Shown here: positions 42,097-50,143 of the stretch, piece after piece
Layout of the letters: each line of letters starts with the position of its first letter
Numbering within the stretch: position 1 is the first letter of the stretch
Assembly (NCBI GenBank): GCA_023460795.1
Contig: JAEWPC010000088.1
Span: forward strand, 1 to 64,000
Length of the DNA: 64,000 nt
From: Bacillota bacterium
Lineage (GTDB): Bacteria > Bacillota > Bacilli > Paenibacillales > Paenibacillaceae
Direction of reading: 5' to 3'
The notes under the pieces: model-generated
Database searches by the model: none
What the model was told of the DNA's origin: nothing
What the model saw: only the letters and a program-made list of their open reading frames with translations
Made by a program: the position numbers and the translations under genes

Positions 42097-42873
42097 ATGA
42101 AGATGGATCGCGATAACGCAAATAACGAAGACGTTCTTGGTCAATTGCCATCTGGGGTCGCGCTGAGCTGGGGGATCGTGAAGCCGTCGCGGAGAGGGCC
42201 GAAGGGCGAGCTCAGCATCCCGAAGATCGTGAACGCGGCGATCGAGATCGCCGACCGGGACGGGCTTGCGGCGGTTTCCATGAGCAGAGTTGCCCAATCG
42301 CTCGGTTTCACGACGATGTCGTTATATCGCTATATTACGAGCAAGGAAGACTTGCTCGTGCTCATGCAGGATACGATCTGCAACATCCAGATTCCGCCGG
42401 AGGACCCGGGCAAGCCATGGCGCGAAGAGATGAAGGAGTTCGTATGGGCATGCGTCGGCGTATTTCGGCGGCATCCGTGGTACGGCGAAATCCCGATTTC
42501 GAGCCTGCCGCTTACTCCGGGAGTTCTGCCCGTCGTGGATTGGATGCTTCGCATTATGAAGGGTTTTCCGGCGAACGATTTTGAGAAAATGTCATTCCTG
42601 CGGCTGATCGTCGGCTATTCTCGTTCAGTCGGTATGATCGCGAGTGACAGGGAAGGAGCCGATCCGGCGTCCCCTGGTTTCAGCTACGGAGATGCGCTTC
42701 GGAAGCTCGTGAAGTCCGATCGATTCCCAAACTTGTATCCGGTGCTTCAATCAGGAGCGTACACGAATGATGCCGCCACTCCGATCGTCAACGACCTCGA
42801 GTTCGGGCTTGAGCGGTTATTGGACGGGATCGAGCATTATGTGAACGATAAACAGCGTCTTGGCCGGCACTAG
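42097..42873 (+). CDS. TetR-family regulator of the DrrAB-type exporter
   Basis: 258-aa TetR repressor with an N-terminal extension: the HTH lies at about 40-88 (IVNAAIEIADRDGLAAVSMSRVAQSLGFTTMSLYRYITSKEDL) and a TetR_C_1-like ligand domain follows. ATG 42097 after GGAGGAACG is preferred to ATG 42085. Convergent with an ABC exporter operon whose promoter carries a related palindrome, so it probably represses both itself and the exporter. Confidence 0.9.
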   Translation: MKMDRDNANNEDVLGQLPSGVALSWGIVKPSRRGPKGELSIPKIVNAAIEIADRDGLAAVSMSRVAQSLGFTTMSLYRYITSKEDLLVLMQDTICNIQIPPEDPGKPWREEMKEFVWACVGVFRRHPWYGEIPISSLPLTPGVLPVVDWMLRIMKGFPANDFEKMSFLRLIVGYSRSVGMIASDREGADPASPGFSYGDALRKLVKSDRFPNLYPVLQSGAYTNDAATPIVNDLEFGLERLLDGIEHYVNDKQRLGRH

Positions 42874-42887
42874 GCTAAGACGCTGTT
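42851..42887. terminator. Bidirectional terminator, TetR/exporter
   Basis: AACAGCGTCTT (42851-42861) / AAGACGCTGTT (42877-42887), an 11-bp perfect stem whose left arm lies inside the end of the TetR reading frame. Confidence 0.8.
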
Positions 42888-42893
42888 GTATTC

Positions 42894-43682
42894 TTATCTC
42901 CGCCTGCCTCTCCGGCGAAACGCGGTCGCGCACCATGCGAGCGCGAAAGTGAGAATGATTGTGCACCAACCGAGTGCCCACCAGCCGTTATCGCCAATCG
43001 GCGTACCGGTCAGCAGCGAGCGAATCGTCTCGATGACCGGCGTAATCGGCTGATGCTCCGCAAACCCCTGAAGCCAGGACGGCATCGTGCTTGTTGGAAC
43101 GTATGCGCTGGATAAGTACGGAATGAACAGGATCACGAAGCCATAGCCGCTCGCGGCGGAAGGGCTGCCCGTGACGATACCGATAGCGGCGAACAGCCAA
43201 GTGAAGGCGAGAGTGAACAAGACGACGATGCCTAGCGCTCCAAGCCATTCCGCGAAACCGGCATTGGGGCGGAACCCTACAAGCAAGGCGACGCCGATCA
43301 CGATGCACGTGGCGAGCATATTCCGAGCGAGGCTGGCCACGACGTGACCGGTGATCACGCTGGCGCTGCGGACTGGCATCGTTCGGAACCGGTCGACGAT
43401 GCCGTTGCGCATGTCCGTTGCCACGTCAACGGCGGTGCTGGACGAGCCGGTACCCGCGCATTGCAGGATGATGCTCGGCACGACGTAGTTCACATAATCT
43501 CCGCTCGGGTCGATCGCGCCGCCGAACACGTAGGTGAACATCAGCATGAGCATGATCGGCAGGATGATCGCCATCATCAGCGATTCGACGTTGCGCAAGC
43601 TGTGGCGGATGCTGCGGCCGATGAATACAGCGTTCGTCACCGCGAAGCCGGCCGGTTGTACCGTTGATCGGGAAGTATTCAT
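42894..43682 (-). CDS. ABC-2 type exporter permease (DrrB-like)
   Basis: 262-aa ABC-2 permease with six helices, typical of DrrB daunorubicin-type exporters (conserved MRNGIVDRFRTMPV elbow segment at about 90-104, and PYLSSAYVPTSTMPSWLQGFAEHQPITPVIE near the C-terminus). Start overlaps the ATPase stop by four bases. Works with the preceding ATPase to export hydrophobic compounds; actual cargo unknown. Confidence 0.92.
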   Translation of the reverse strand: MNTSRSTVQPAGFAVTNAVFIGRSIRHSLRNVESLMMAIILPIMLMLMFTYVFGGAIDPSGDYVNYVVPSIILQCAGTGSSSTAVDVATDMRNGIVDRFRTMPVRSASVITGHVVASLARNMLATCIVIGVALLVGFRPNAGFAEWLGALGIVVLFTLAFTWLFAAIGIVTGSPSAASGYGFVILFIPYLSSAYVPTSTMPSWLQGFAEHQPITPVIETIRSLLTGTPIGDNGWWALGWCTIILTFALAWCATAFRRRGRRR

Positions 43683-44572
43683 GCGAGAGTAGCCTCCTTA
43701 GCGTTCTGATTGGTCGTTAAAGCAACGAATACGTCGTCCATGCTCGGCTTGCGGATCACGACCCTCGTGTCCGGAGGGCAAGCGGACGCGACCTCGTTCA
43801 GCGCTCTTCGTACGTCCTGGACGTCGCCGCTCGTCGGTATCGCGCGAACGACTTCGTCCTGCGCATTACGAAGCTCGATCAACTCGCCGCCGACGCGCTC
43901 CTTCAGCTCATTGGCTGTACCCGCGGCCACGATCCGCCCGCTGTTCAGTACCGCGATCTCGTCCGCGAGCTGATCGGCCTCTTCCAGGTATTGCGTCGTC
44001 AGGAAGATTGTCCGTCCTTGCTGCTTCAACTGCAGGATGATCTCCCACAGCGCGCGGCGGCTGATCGTATCAAGCCCGGTCGTCGGTTCGTCGAGGAACA
44101 GCACCGGCTTATCGACGACCAAGCTCACGGCAAGGTCCAGCCTGCGGCGCATGCCGCCGGAGTACGTTCTCGCGCGCTTCCCGGCTGCATCCTCGAGCTC
44201 GAACTGCCGAAGCAGCTCGTTCGTCCGTATGCGCGCCTCCGCGGGGGATAACCCGGACAGACGGGCCATCATCATGATGTTCTCCCGCCCGGTTAACACT
44301 TCGTCCACCGCCGCGAACTGTCCGGTCAGGCTGATCGCCTGCCGAACCGCATCCCTGTCTTGGACGACGTCGTTGCCTTCGATTCGCGCGGTACCGCTAT
44401 CGGGCGCGGTCAACGTCGACAGGATGTGAATCAATGTCGTTTTTCCGGCTCCGTTCGGACCGAGCAGACCGTAGATCGTTCCTGGTCGCACCGTTAAGCT
44501 GATTCCGTCAAGCACGACTTGCTTCCCGAAGCTTTTGCGCAGCTTGACAACCTCAATAGCACTTCGATTCAT
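43679..44572 (-). CDS. ABC exporter ATP-binding protein (DrrA-like)
   Basis: 297-aa ATPase with GPNGAGKTT (Walker A, about 38-46), signature YSGGMRRRLD, Walker B LFLDEPTTGLD and the C-terminal regulatory tail common to DrrA proteins. Start at 44572 (ATG after GGAGGGA on the minus strand) is preferred to the ATG six codons earlier. First gene of a two-gene exporter operon, next to the TetR gene. Confidence 0.93.
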   Translation of the reverse strand: MNRSAIEVVKLRKSFGKQVVLDGISLTVRPGTIYGLLGPNGAGKTTLIHILSTLTAPDSGTARIEGNDVVQDRDAVRQAISLTGQFAAVDEVLTGRENIMMMARLSGLSPAEARIRTNELLRQFELEDAAGKRARTYSGGMRRRLDLAVSLVVDKPVLFLDEPTTGLDTISRRALWEIILQLKQQGRTIFLTTQYLEEADQLADEIAVLNSGRIVAAGTANELKERVGGELIELRNAQDEVVRAIPTSGDVQDVRRALNEVASACPPDTRVVIRKPSMDDVFVALTTNQNAKEATLA

Positions 44573-44610
44573 CGGTATCCCTCCATTCAAAATTGTGGAT
44601 CGTATAAACA

Positions 44611-44623
44611 GTATATATTATAC
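44611..44623 (-). promoter_or_regulatory. TetR-type operator 2 over exporter -10
   Basis: GTATA-TAT-TATAC palindrome overlapping a minus-strand TATAAT (44622-44617). The 16-base stretch starting at 44611 matches the TetR operator 1 stretch starting at 42048 in 13 positions. Confidence 0.55.
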
Positions 44624-44691
44624 ACAGATAAAATGTCATCCTCCTTCAGACGGATTTCCATTTTCCTTCTGTCGTATGAGGGGGAGAAAAA

Positions 44692-44736
44692 ATGCACAAC
44701 TTAACGGCATGCACTTGTAGGGAGGGTCTTGATTGA
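44692..44736 (+). CDS. Possible 14-residue leader peptide before cytochrome c
   Basis: ATG at 44692 after GAGGGGGAGA opens a 14-codon frame (MHNLTACTCREGLD) that ends with TGA overlapping the TTG start of the cytochrome gene. Two cysteines form a CxC. Whether it is translated is unknown; the arrangement fits translational coupling. Confidence 0.35.
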   Translation: MHNLTACTCREGLD

Positions 44737-45107
44737 AACGATCAACGATATCTTGCACCAGCTTGCTTCTGGTTGCGATGCTGTCCGCTTGCGGGAACAA
44801 CAACAACAATGTCGCGCCGTCTCCTTCTCCGACAGGCGCCGTGACACCGTCGCCGTCGGGAACGACGGGAGTTCAAGCCGCGAACGCGGAAGCGATATAC
44901 CAGCAAAGCTGCATCGCGTGCCATGGAGCCGATCTGTCGGGCAAAATGGGCGGGAAAACGAATCTGCAGCACGTCGGCGCGGATATGAGCACGGAACAGA
45001 TCGTTGCGCAGATTACGAACGGCGGAGGCGGCATGCCGCCCTTCCAGGGAAGATTGACCGATGATGAAATCAAAGCCTTGGCGGATTGGCTGGCCGCGAA
45101 GAAATAA
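44733..45107 (+). CDS. Lipoprotein cytochrome c (c-551 type)
   Basis: 124-aa small mono-heme cytochrome anchored outside the membrane. Signal peptide with lipobox LSAC (C20), a low-complexity Asn/Pro/Ser/Thr linker (about 21-48), then the heme domain with CIACH (C60, C63, H64) and M101 as likely sixth ligand (GGGMPPF). Resembles Bacillus CccB/c-551 electron carriers feeding terminal oxidases. TTG start at 44733 follows GGAGGG by six bases. Monocistronic; terminator downstream. Confidence 0.92.
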   Translation: MKRSTISCTSLLLVAMLSACGNNNNNVAPSPSPTGAVTPSPSGTTGVQAANAEAIYQQSCIACHGADLSGKMGGKTNLQHVGADMSTEQIVAQITNGGGGMPPFQGRLTDDEIKALADWLAAKK

Positions 45108-45140
45108 GATTAGGCTGGCCGATTAGCGGCAAGGCCTTCA

Positions 45141-45164
45141 GGGCACCCGATCGGGTGCCCTTTG
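45141..45164 (+). terminator. Terminator after cytochrome c gene
   Basis: Perfect palindrome GGGCACCCGA / TCGGGTGCCC followed by TTTGTG. Confidence 0.8.
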
Positions 45165-45196
45165 TGTTCAACCTTATGAGGAGAGGATATGGATCT

Positions 45197-46246
45197 ATGC
45201 CGAACGCCAAACCGATCAAACTAACCGCGCTGTCTTCCAAAGGAGGCTGCGGTTGCAAAATCGGCCCCGCCGACCTGTCCCAAGTCATTCGTTCCTTGCC
45301 GGCGCCGATACCGGATCCCAATCTGCTGGTCGGCATAGATACAAGCGACGACGCCGGCGTTTACAAGCTAAGCGACGATCTGGCTCTCGTGCAGACGGTG
45401 GACTTCTTCACCCCGATCGTGGACGATCCGTATTCGTTCGGACAAGTCGCCGCCGCCAACGCGATCAGCGACATCTACGCGATGGGCGGCAAGCCGTTGA
45501 CCGCGCTTAACATCGTGGCGTTCCCGATCAAGACGCTAGACAAGCAGGTGCTGGCGGATATTCTGCGCGGTGCGGGCGACAAGATGAAGGAAGCGGGCGT
45601 CACGCTGGTCGGCGGCCATTCGATCGAAGATAACGAGCTGAAATTCGGCCTTGCCGTCACGGGTCTCGTTCATCCGAACAAAGTCAGAACGAACGCGGGC
45701 TCCGTCGCGGGAGACAAGCTGATTCTAACGAAGCCGATCGGAGTTGGAATTCTGACGACTTCCATTAAGCAGGACAAGCTGTCGAAAGATGAAGTTAACC
45801 GCGTTACCGAAGTAATGGCTACGCTCAATAAGACGGCGGCGGAGACGATGGAGCCTTATGAAGTGCATGCTTGCACGGACGTTACGGGCTTCGGGCTGAT
45901 GGGGCATGCGCTCGAGATGGCCAGAGGAAGCGGCGTCGGGATTCATATCCACGCGAGTGACGTTCCCGTTCTGCCGCGGGTGAGAGAGCTGGCAGAAGAA
46001 GGCATCGTTCCCGGAGGGACCAAGAACAACTTCGCGCACGTTCAGGACTCTATTACGTTCCCCGAGCATCTGGACCAGATCGGGCGGTGGATCTTATGCG
46101 ACGCGGTCACATCGGGAGGGCTACTTATATCGGTAGCGGGCGTTCAAGCCGACGAGCTGCTGGGCAAGCTGAAGCAGTCGGGCGTCGAAGCCGCGATGGT
46201 CGGGGAGACGTCGGCCGACCATCCGGGACGCATCGTCGTACGGTAA
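45197..46246 (+). CDS. selD: Selenide, water dikinase
   Basis: 349-aa enzyme making selenophosphate from selenide and ATP. The N-terminal catalytic motif is GGCGCK with Cys at position 18 (cysteine rather than selenocysteine form) and K21; GIDTSDDAGVY, TVDFFTPIVDD and TDVTGFGLMGHALEMA are diagnostic. ATG 45197 is used; ATG 45176 in the same frame adds seven residues. Next gene is selU, so selenophosphate here serves tRNA selenation; no selA or selB is in the window. Confidence 0.95.
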   Translation: MPNAKPIKLTALSSKGGCGCKIGPADLSQVIRSLPAPIPDPNLLVGIDTSDDAGVYKLSDDLALVQTVDFFTPIVDDPYSFGQVAAANAISDIYAMGGKPLTALNIVAFPIKTLDKQVLADILRGAGDKMKEAGVTLVGGHSIEDNELKFGLAVTGLVHPNKVRTNAGSVAGDKLILTKPIGVGILTTSIKQDKLSKDEVNRVTEVMATLNKTAAETMEPYEVHACTDVTGFGLMGHALEMARGSGVGIHIHASDVPVLPRVRELAEEGIVPGGTKNNFAHVQDSITFPEHLDQIGRWILCDAVTSGGLLISVAGVQADELLGKLKQSGVEAAMVGETSADHPGRIVVR

Positions 46247-46289
46247 CCGAGCCTTCATTAGCGCAGATAGAGTAAGGGGCGATAATGCG

Positions 46290-47324
46290 TTGTTCCAAGA
46301 TATCGAAGTAGAAGAGCTGTTGGCGCTGCGGGAACAGAAGGACATGACGTTCATCGACGTGCGTTCCGAATCGGAGTATGCGGATTCGACCATTCCCGGC
46401 AGCTTGAACATTCCGCTGTTCGATGACGCGGAGCGCGCGGAAGTCGGCACGATCTATAAGCAGGTCAGCGTTCAAGCGGCCAAAGACAAAGGGCTGGAGC
46501 TCGTCTCTGCGAAGCTGCCGGCCTTCATCAAGTCGTTCGAGCAGCTCCAGGGTCCGAAGGCCGTGTTCTGCTGGCGAGGCGGCATGCGCAGCAGGACGAC
46601 CGCGACGGTGCTGTCGTTAATGGGCATCCGCGTATACCGATTAACGGGCGGCTTCCGCGCCTATCGGAAGTGGGTCGTCGAGACGCTCTCGCATATCGAT
46701 TTCCAGCCTCGGGCAATCATCTTGCTTGGCCACACGGGAACCGGCAAAACCGCCATTCTGAACGAGCTTAAGCAAGAGGGTTACCCGGTGCTCGATTTCG
46801 AAGGTATGGCCGGACATAGAGGCTCTATTTTCGGACAGGTCGGATTACGGGCGAATAATCAGAAGACGTTCGAGTCCCTTCTCCTGGCCGATCTGCTCAA
46901 GCTTCAGCAGGCCCCTTATGTGCTGATGGAGGGAGAAAGCAAACGGATCGGGAAAGCCGTGCTGCCCGAGTCCATGATCGACAAGAAGGAAGCGGGTACG
47001 CAGCTGTTCATCCAACTGCCGATCGAAGAGCGGGCACGCCACATCGTCGAAGAATACAAGCCGGAGCAGCACAAGGACGAGCTCGTTCGGGCTTATCGAC
47101 AAATTAGAAAACGAATCCATACGCCGATCGCCGCGGAGATTATGCAGCATCTAACGGAGGACCGGTTCGAGGATGCGGTCAAGCTTCTGCTCGTGCACTA
47201 TTACGATCCGCGTTACGAGCATGCGATGAATCAATACGAAGGCCGGAGAGTGCGGATCGAAGCGGATACGGTAGCGGAGGCCGCGCGCAAAGTCAAAGAG
47301 TATTTAGAAAGCCCTGCAGAATAG
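46290..47324 (+). CDS. selU: tRNA 2-selenouridine synthase
   Basis: 344-aa two-domain enzyme (YbbB/MnmH/SelU) replacing sulfur by selenium in 2-thiouridine of the tRNA wobble position, through a geranylated intermediate in some species. N-terminal rhodanese domain with active C94 (FCWRGGMRS) and C-terminal P-loop GHTGTGKT at 147-154. TTG start at 46290 follows AAGGGG at ten-base spacing. Co-transcribed with selD (43 bp gap). The pair is the whole selenouridine trait. Confidence 0.95.
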   Translation: MFQDIEVEELLALREQKDMTFIDVRSESEYADSTIPGSLNIPLFDDAERAEVGTIYKQVSVQAAKDKGLELVSAKLPAFIKSFEQLQGPKAVFCWRGGMRSRTTATVLSLMGIRVYRLTGGFRAYRKWVVETLSHIDFQPRAIILLGHTGTGKTAILNELKQEGYPVLDFEGMAGHRGSIFGQVGLRANNQKTFESLLLADLLKLQQAPYVLMEGESKRIGKAVLPESMIDKKEAGTQLFIQLPIEERARHIVEEYKPEQHKDELVRAYRQIRKRIHTPIAAEIMQHLTEDRFEDAVKLLLVHYYDPRYEHAMNQYEGRRVRIEADTVAEAARKVKEYLESPAE

Positions 47325-47328
47325 ACGA

Positions 47329-47363
47329 TTGACATCAAATCACGTAGTAACTACAATAGTTAC
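47329..47363 (+). promoter_or_regulatory. Rrf2 gene promoter with palindromic operator
   Basis: TTGACA (47329-47334), 17-bp spacer, TACAAT (47352-47357). The palindrome GTAACTA-CAA-TAGTTAC (47347-47363) covers the -10. The same half-site pattern GTAAC-N7-GTTAY recurs before the next gene. Confidence 0.7.
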
Positions 47364-47370
47364 AACGGTG

Positions 47371-47799
47371 GTGAGACAACTGAAGCAGATCAGCACGCGC
47401 TTTTCCATAGCGGTTCACGCTCTTTCTCTAATTGCGACGAATCCCGCGGAGTGTACGGGAGACTACATCGCGGGCAGCGTCAACACGAATCCGGTCGTCA
47501 TTCGCAGAATTATCGGGATGCTGAAGAAGGCCGGACTGGTAGACGTTCGCCCGGGCGTGGGGGGAGCTTCCCTGCGTCAAGACCCCGAGCGGATCACGCT
47601 GCTGGACGTCTATCGCGCGGTGAATGCGGCAGAGGACGACCATCTGTTCCGCATCCATGAGAATTCCAATATCGATTGCCCGGTCGGCCAGAATATCGAG
47701 AACGTTCTCCGGTCGGAATTGGAGCAGGCGCAGGCACTCATGGAACAGAGGCTGGCGCAGACGTCTATCGCGCAGCTGGTTGCCAAGTTCGCTCGGTGA
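47371..47799 (+). CDS. Rrf2-family regulator (YwnA-like)
   Basis: 142-aa Rrf2 protein. The helix-turn-helix spans about 1-60 (TRFSIAVHALSLIA, VNTNPVVIRRIIGMLKKAGLV), with a wing GVGGASL. Only one Cys (about C113 in DCPVGQN) is near the cluster position, so it is not an Fe-S type with three Cys; YwnA-type proteins sense through a single thiol or otherwise. GTG 47371 chosen because the promoter and operator end just before; a CTG three codons later aligns with homologues' first residue. Next to a QorB-like reductase that it probably controls. Confidence 0.85.
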   Translation: MRQLKQISTRFSIAVHALSLIATNPAECTGDYIAGSVNTNPVVIRRIIGMLKKAGLVDVRPGVGGASLRQDPERITLLDVYRAVNAAEDDHLFRIHENSNIDCPVGQNIENVLRSELEQAQALMEQRLAQTSIAQLVAKFAR

Positions 47800-47832
47800 A
47801 AGCTCTTCGGAGCTTTTATTTTTCCACCTGTT

Positions 47833-47849
47833 GTAACCGTTATTGTTAT
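47833..47849 (+). promoter_or_regulatory. Second Rrf2-type operator before the reductase gene
   Basis: GTAAC-N7-GTTAT, nearly the same half-sites and spacing as the operator at 47347-47363, overlapping a -10-like TATAAC (47847-47852) of the reductase gene. Confidence 0.6.
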
Positions 47850-47870
47850 AACCCAAGGGAGGATTCATTC

Positions 47871-48725
47871 ATGAAAATGCTAGTGACAGGCGCAACGGGC
47901 AAGCTAGGCTCGGAAGTGGTAGACGCGTTGCTGAAATCGGTGCCGGCAGACCGGATCGCCGTCAGCGTACGGAATCCCGACAAAGCGGACCGGCTGCGCG
48001 AGCTTGGCGTAGAGGTGCGGCAAGGAGACTTCGATCAGCCGGCAACGCTCGATTCGGCTTTCGCGGGGATCGATCGTCTACTGATCATCTCGACGGACGG
48101 AGACACGGAGACGAGAATCCGCCAGCATACGAACGCGATCGAGGCGGCTGCCCGCGCGAAGGTCGGATTCATCGCCTATACGAGCTTGGCCGGCGCAACG
48201 GACAGCACGATTCTGTTCGCTCCTCCGCATCAGGTGGCGGAGAAGGCGATTAAGCAAACGGGCATTCCTTATTCGTTCTTGCGGAACAACTGGTACTTGG
48301 AGAACGAGCTGCCGAGCATTCAAGGCGTAATCGCCGGGGCGCCTTGGGTAACGTCCGCGGGGGCGGGCAAAGTCGGCTGGGCGCTGCACCAAGAATACGC
48401 GGAAGCGGCGGCGGCCGTACTGGCCGGAGACGGTCACGAGAATACCGTATACGAGCTGTCGGGTTCATTGCTGACGCAGGAGCAATTGGCTGCGGCGGTC
48501 GGCGGCGTGCTGGGCAAGGAAGTTCCCGTACAGCAGGTCGATGACGCGACATATGCTGAGATCATGAAGCAAGCGGGCGTGCCCGACTTCGCCATCCCGA
48601 TCGTCGTCGGCATTCAGCAAGGCATTCGCGCAGGCTCGCTCGCGATCGAGAGCAACGACTTCGAGAAGCTTCTCGGCCGTCCGTTAACGCCGATCAGCGA
48701 TGCGCTGAGCCGGTTGATGAAATAG
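47871..48725 (+). CDS. QorB-like NmrA/SDR NAD(P)H reductase
   Basis: 284-aa atypical SDR of the NmrA class, similar in length and sequence to E. coli QorB (YtfG), an NAD(P)H:quinone oxidoreductase. VTGATGKLGSE at 5-15 binds NADP; FIAYTSLAGA, LRNNWYLEN and VYELSG follow as in QorB. ATG 47871 after AAGGGAGGA. Likely reduces quinones or other electrophiles, and together with the Rrf2 regulator makes a redox-stress module. Terminator follows. Confidence 0.85.
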   Translation: MKMLVTGATGKLGSEVVDALLKSVPADRIAVSVRNPDKADRLRELGVEVRQGDFDQPATLDSAFAGIDRLLIISTDGDTETRIRQHTNAIEAAARAKVGFIAYTSLAGATDSTILFAPPHQVAEKAIKQTGIPYSFLRNNWYLENELPSIQGVIAGAPWVTSAGAGKVGWALHQEYAEAAAAVLAGDGHENTVYELSGSLLTQEQLAAAVGGVLGKEVPVQQVDDATYAEIMKQAGVPDFAIPIVVGIQQGIRAGSLAIESNDFEKLLGRPLTPISDALSRLMK

Positions 48726-48765
48726 AAACGTTGAGTTACGGACAGCCTTACCATCTAACCACTCT

Positions 48766-48794
48766 AAGCGCCCAAGTCGGGCGCTTTTGTTGTT
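48766..48794 (+). terminator. Terminator after reductase gene
   Basis: AAGCGCCC / GGGCGCTT stem, AAGTC loop, TTGTTGTT tail. Confidence 0.85.
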
Positions 48795-48854
48795 ATGGCG
48801 GGACGAGGCTGCGACATAAGTTTAGTAGGGATGGGATAAAGGAGGTGTGTTTGG

Positions 48855-50024
48855 ATGGATGACACTCAGAGAAATCAGGCTGTCAACGGTGCGATTCCGC
48901 AGCCGATCAGGAGCGATGGCGCCGGATGGTGGGACTTAGGTCCGCGGGCCGTGATGAGAGACGTGGAAAACCCGGATATGCTTGTACCCCCTGTCACCGA
49001 CGCAGGGATGCTACCGAACATGAAATTTTCCTTTTCCGACACTCATATGCAGCTTAATCACGGAGGCTGGTCGCGCGAGATAACGGTAAGAGAACTTCCG
49101 ATCGCGACGACACTGGCCGGCGTGAACATGGCGCTGACGCCGGGCGGCGTGCGCGAGATGCATTGGCATCAGCAAGCCGAGTGGGCGATTATGCTTGTGG
49201 GTCGGTCGCGCATTACGGCGGTCGATCAGAACGGAAGGAACTTCATTGCGGATCTCGGCGTAGGCGATCTATGGTTCTTTCCTCCGGGAGTCCCCCATTC
49301 GATTCAAGGGCTGGAGGATGGCTGCGAGTTCCTGCTTGTGTTCGACGACGGAAGCTTCTCGGATCTCAATACGCTGACGATCTCCGATTGGTTCGCGCAT
49401 ACGCCGAAGGACGTGCTCTCTTTGAACTTCGGTGTGCCGCAGAACGCTTTTGCCCATATTCCGAGCGGGCAGCTCTATATTTTCCAAGCTCCCGTACCCG
49501 GCCCTTTAGCCACTCAGCAAGTAGAGGATCCTAACGGCACGGTTCCGAATCCGTTCGCCTACCGGCTGCTTGCGCAGAAGCCGCTCGTATTTCCGGGAGG
49601 GACGGTGCGCGTCGTCGATTCCACTAATTTTGCCGCCGCAACGAGTATTGCCGCTGCTTTAGTCGAAATCAAACCGGGCGGAATGAGAGAGATGCATTGG
49701 CATCCGAACAACGATGAGTGGCAGTACTATATTACGGGAACGGGACGGATGACGGTATTCGCCGGCAACGGGACCGCGCGGACATTCGATTATCGAGCGG
49801 GGGATGTGGGCTACGTGCCTTTCGCGATGGGCCACTATATTCAGAACACGGGCAACGAAAGCCTATGGTTCCTGGAGATGTTCAAGAGCAGCCGCTTCGA
49901 GGATGTCTCTCTGAATCAATGGATGGCGCTTACTTCGCATCAGCTCGTCGAGCAGAATCTATGCGTCGGACCGGAGCTCATGAACGCCTTGAGAAAAGTC
50001 AAATGGCCTGTCGTGGGCAAGTAA
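48855..50024 (+). CDS. Bicupin oxalate decarboxylase-family protein with altered lid
   Basis: 389-aa bicupin of the OxdC/OxdD family (oxalate to formate and CO2, Mn-dependent). Both metal sites are complete: H103, H105, E109, H148 and H281, H283, E288, H327; oxalate-binding R100 and R278 and C-terminal E341 are kept. All match B. subtilis OxdC with a constant offset of eight. In the N-terminal lid loop, OxdC's catalytic E162 corresponds to D170 (SDLN instead of SENS), so activity may differ. No signal peptide. Start ATG 48855 after AAAGGAGGTG. Confidence 0.9.
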   Translation: MDDTQRNQAVNGAIPQPIRSDGAGWWDLGPRAVMRDVENPDMLVPPVTDAGMLPNMKFSFSDTHMQLNHGGWSREITVRELPIATTLAGVNMALTPGGVREMHWHQQAEWAIMLVGRSRITAVDQNGRNFIADLGVGDLWFFPPGVPHSIQGLEDGCEFLLVFDDGSFSDLNTLTISDWFAHTPKDVLSLNFGVPQNAFAHIPSGQLYIFQAPVPGPLATQQVEDPNGTVPNPFAYRLLAQKPLVFPGGTVRVVDSTNFAAATSIAAALVEIKPGGMREMHWHPNNDEWQYYITGTGRMTVFAGNGTARTFDYRAGDVGYVPFAMGHYIQNTGNESLWFLEMFKSSRFEDVSLNQWMALTSHQLVEQNLCVGPELMNALRKVKWPVVGK

Positions 50025-50097
50025 GATTGAAGGGTATACCATCAGATCGTTGATGCTTTCGACCATATTGTTTATGTAAGTATAGTCAGCCTCCGTT

Positions 50098-50124
50098 TAT
50101 AATTAAGGCAACATCGTTGTCTTA
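50098..50124 (+). promoter_or_regulatory. GH3 gene -10 and adjacent palindrome
   Basis: TATAAT at 50098-50103 with no good -35, followed by TAAGGCAAC-ATC-GTTGTCTTA (50104-50124; one mismatch), placed over the transcription start like a repressor operator. Confidence 0.5.
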
Positions 50125-50143
50125 ATGAGGAGGCATATTGTTC

